A DNA stretch of 5,997 bases from Phycisphaeraceae bacterium (lineage in GTDB: Bacteria; Planctomycetota; Phycisphaerae; Phycisphaerales; Phycisphaeraceae): contig JAJDCV010000401.1 of NCBI GenBank assembly GCA_029260675.1, positions 1-5,997 on the forward strand, given 5' to 3'. Positions 5,766-5,997 of the stretch are shown one piece after another. Each line of letters starts with the position of its first letter. Position 1 is the stretch's first letter. The translations under genes were made by a program, and so were the position numbers. A model generated the notes under the pieces. That model had not been told where the DNA came from and did no database searches. It worked only from the letters and a program-made list of their open reading frames with translations.

Positions 5766-5997
5766 TTAATCGTGATCCGTATCGTTCGCAAACAATTCGT
5801 CAAAGAACACCCGCATCTGCGCCCACGAACGCTTGTCGGCCTTCTCGTCATACCCGACCGGGGGCAGGCCGTAGGTGTCGGCCTTGGGGTTGCTGAACGC
5901 GTGCTTCGCGCCGGCGTAGCGGATCAATTGCCAGTCCACGCCCTTGGCGTCCAGCCCGTCGGTCGCGGCATTCAGCACATCATCCGGCACCAGCGGG
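5766..5997 (-). CDS. Dienelactone hydrolase-like alpha/beta hydrolase, C-terminal end only
   Basis: The last 77 codons of a gene whose start lies beyond the right edge. The visible part reads PLVPDDVLNAA, then GVDWQLIRYAGAKHAFSNP and a C-terminal RSWAQMRVFFDELF helix. This is the usual end of dienelactone hydrolase family proteins (serine-type alpha/beta hydrolases with a Cys/Ser-His-Asp triad). The His of AGAKHAF (codon 5903-5901) is the expected catalytic His; the catalytic Asp is expected just before PLVP, outside the window, as is the nucleophile. The insert ADTYGLPPVGYDEKADKRSW after the His matches the family's typical YDP-containing loop in place. Stop is TAA at 5768-5766. The frame stays open to the edge, so the GTG at 5990 is not the true start. 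Substrate cannot be told; many members act on esters unrelated to dienelactone. Confidence 0.85.
   Translation of the reverse strand, partial: PLVPDDVLNAATDGLDAKGVDWQLIRYAGAKHAFSNPKADTYGLPPVGYDEKADKRSWAQMRVFFDELFANDTDHD

Overview
The window looks like chromosomal DNA from a GC-rich member of the Planctomycetota, most plausibly the Phycisphaerae. Three things suggest this: an exported NxxGxxAF tandem-repeat protein with a VPEP-type PEP-CTERM tail, a porin of the style common in planctomycetes, and mostly weak ribosome binding sites. The taxonomic call is inference; there is no rRNA or marker gene here.

Layout. Positions 1-1585 (minus) hold most of an ABC-F type double-ATPase gene whose C-terminal end lies beyond the left edge. 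Positions 1711-3387 (minus) hold a secreted protein of 558 residues made of seven full repeats and one degenerate repeat of about 60-68 residues, with a signal peptide and a PEP-CTERM sorting tail. A good sigma-70-like promoter with a perfect dyad over its -10 element and start point precedes it. Positions 3618-4056 (minus) hold a broken isoprenylcysteine-methyltransferase-like membrane protein gene; its family sequence is spread over three frames. Positions 4057-4302 are a divergent intergenic region with two dyads. Positions 4303-5667 (plus) encode an outer-membrane beta-barrel porin resembling the phosphate-selective OprO/OprP group. Positions 5766-5997 (minus) are the C-terminal end of a dienelactone-hydrolase-like alpha/beta hydrolase that continues past the right edge; a strong GC hairpin lies between these two convergent genes.

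The genes do not form an evident pathway. The ABC-F gene and the repeat protein gene share a strand with a 124-base gap, the porin diverges from the broken methyltransferase gene, and the hydrolase converges on the porin. I see no CRISPR array, tRNA, rRNA, insertion sequence, phage gene or defence system, and nothing that amounts to a clear new multi-gene system. The points most worth a second look are the doubly frameshifted methyltransferase gene, the dyad over the promoter of the PEP-CTERM gene, and the repeat protein, which may be a beta-propeller.
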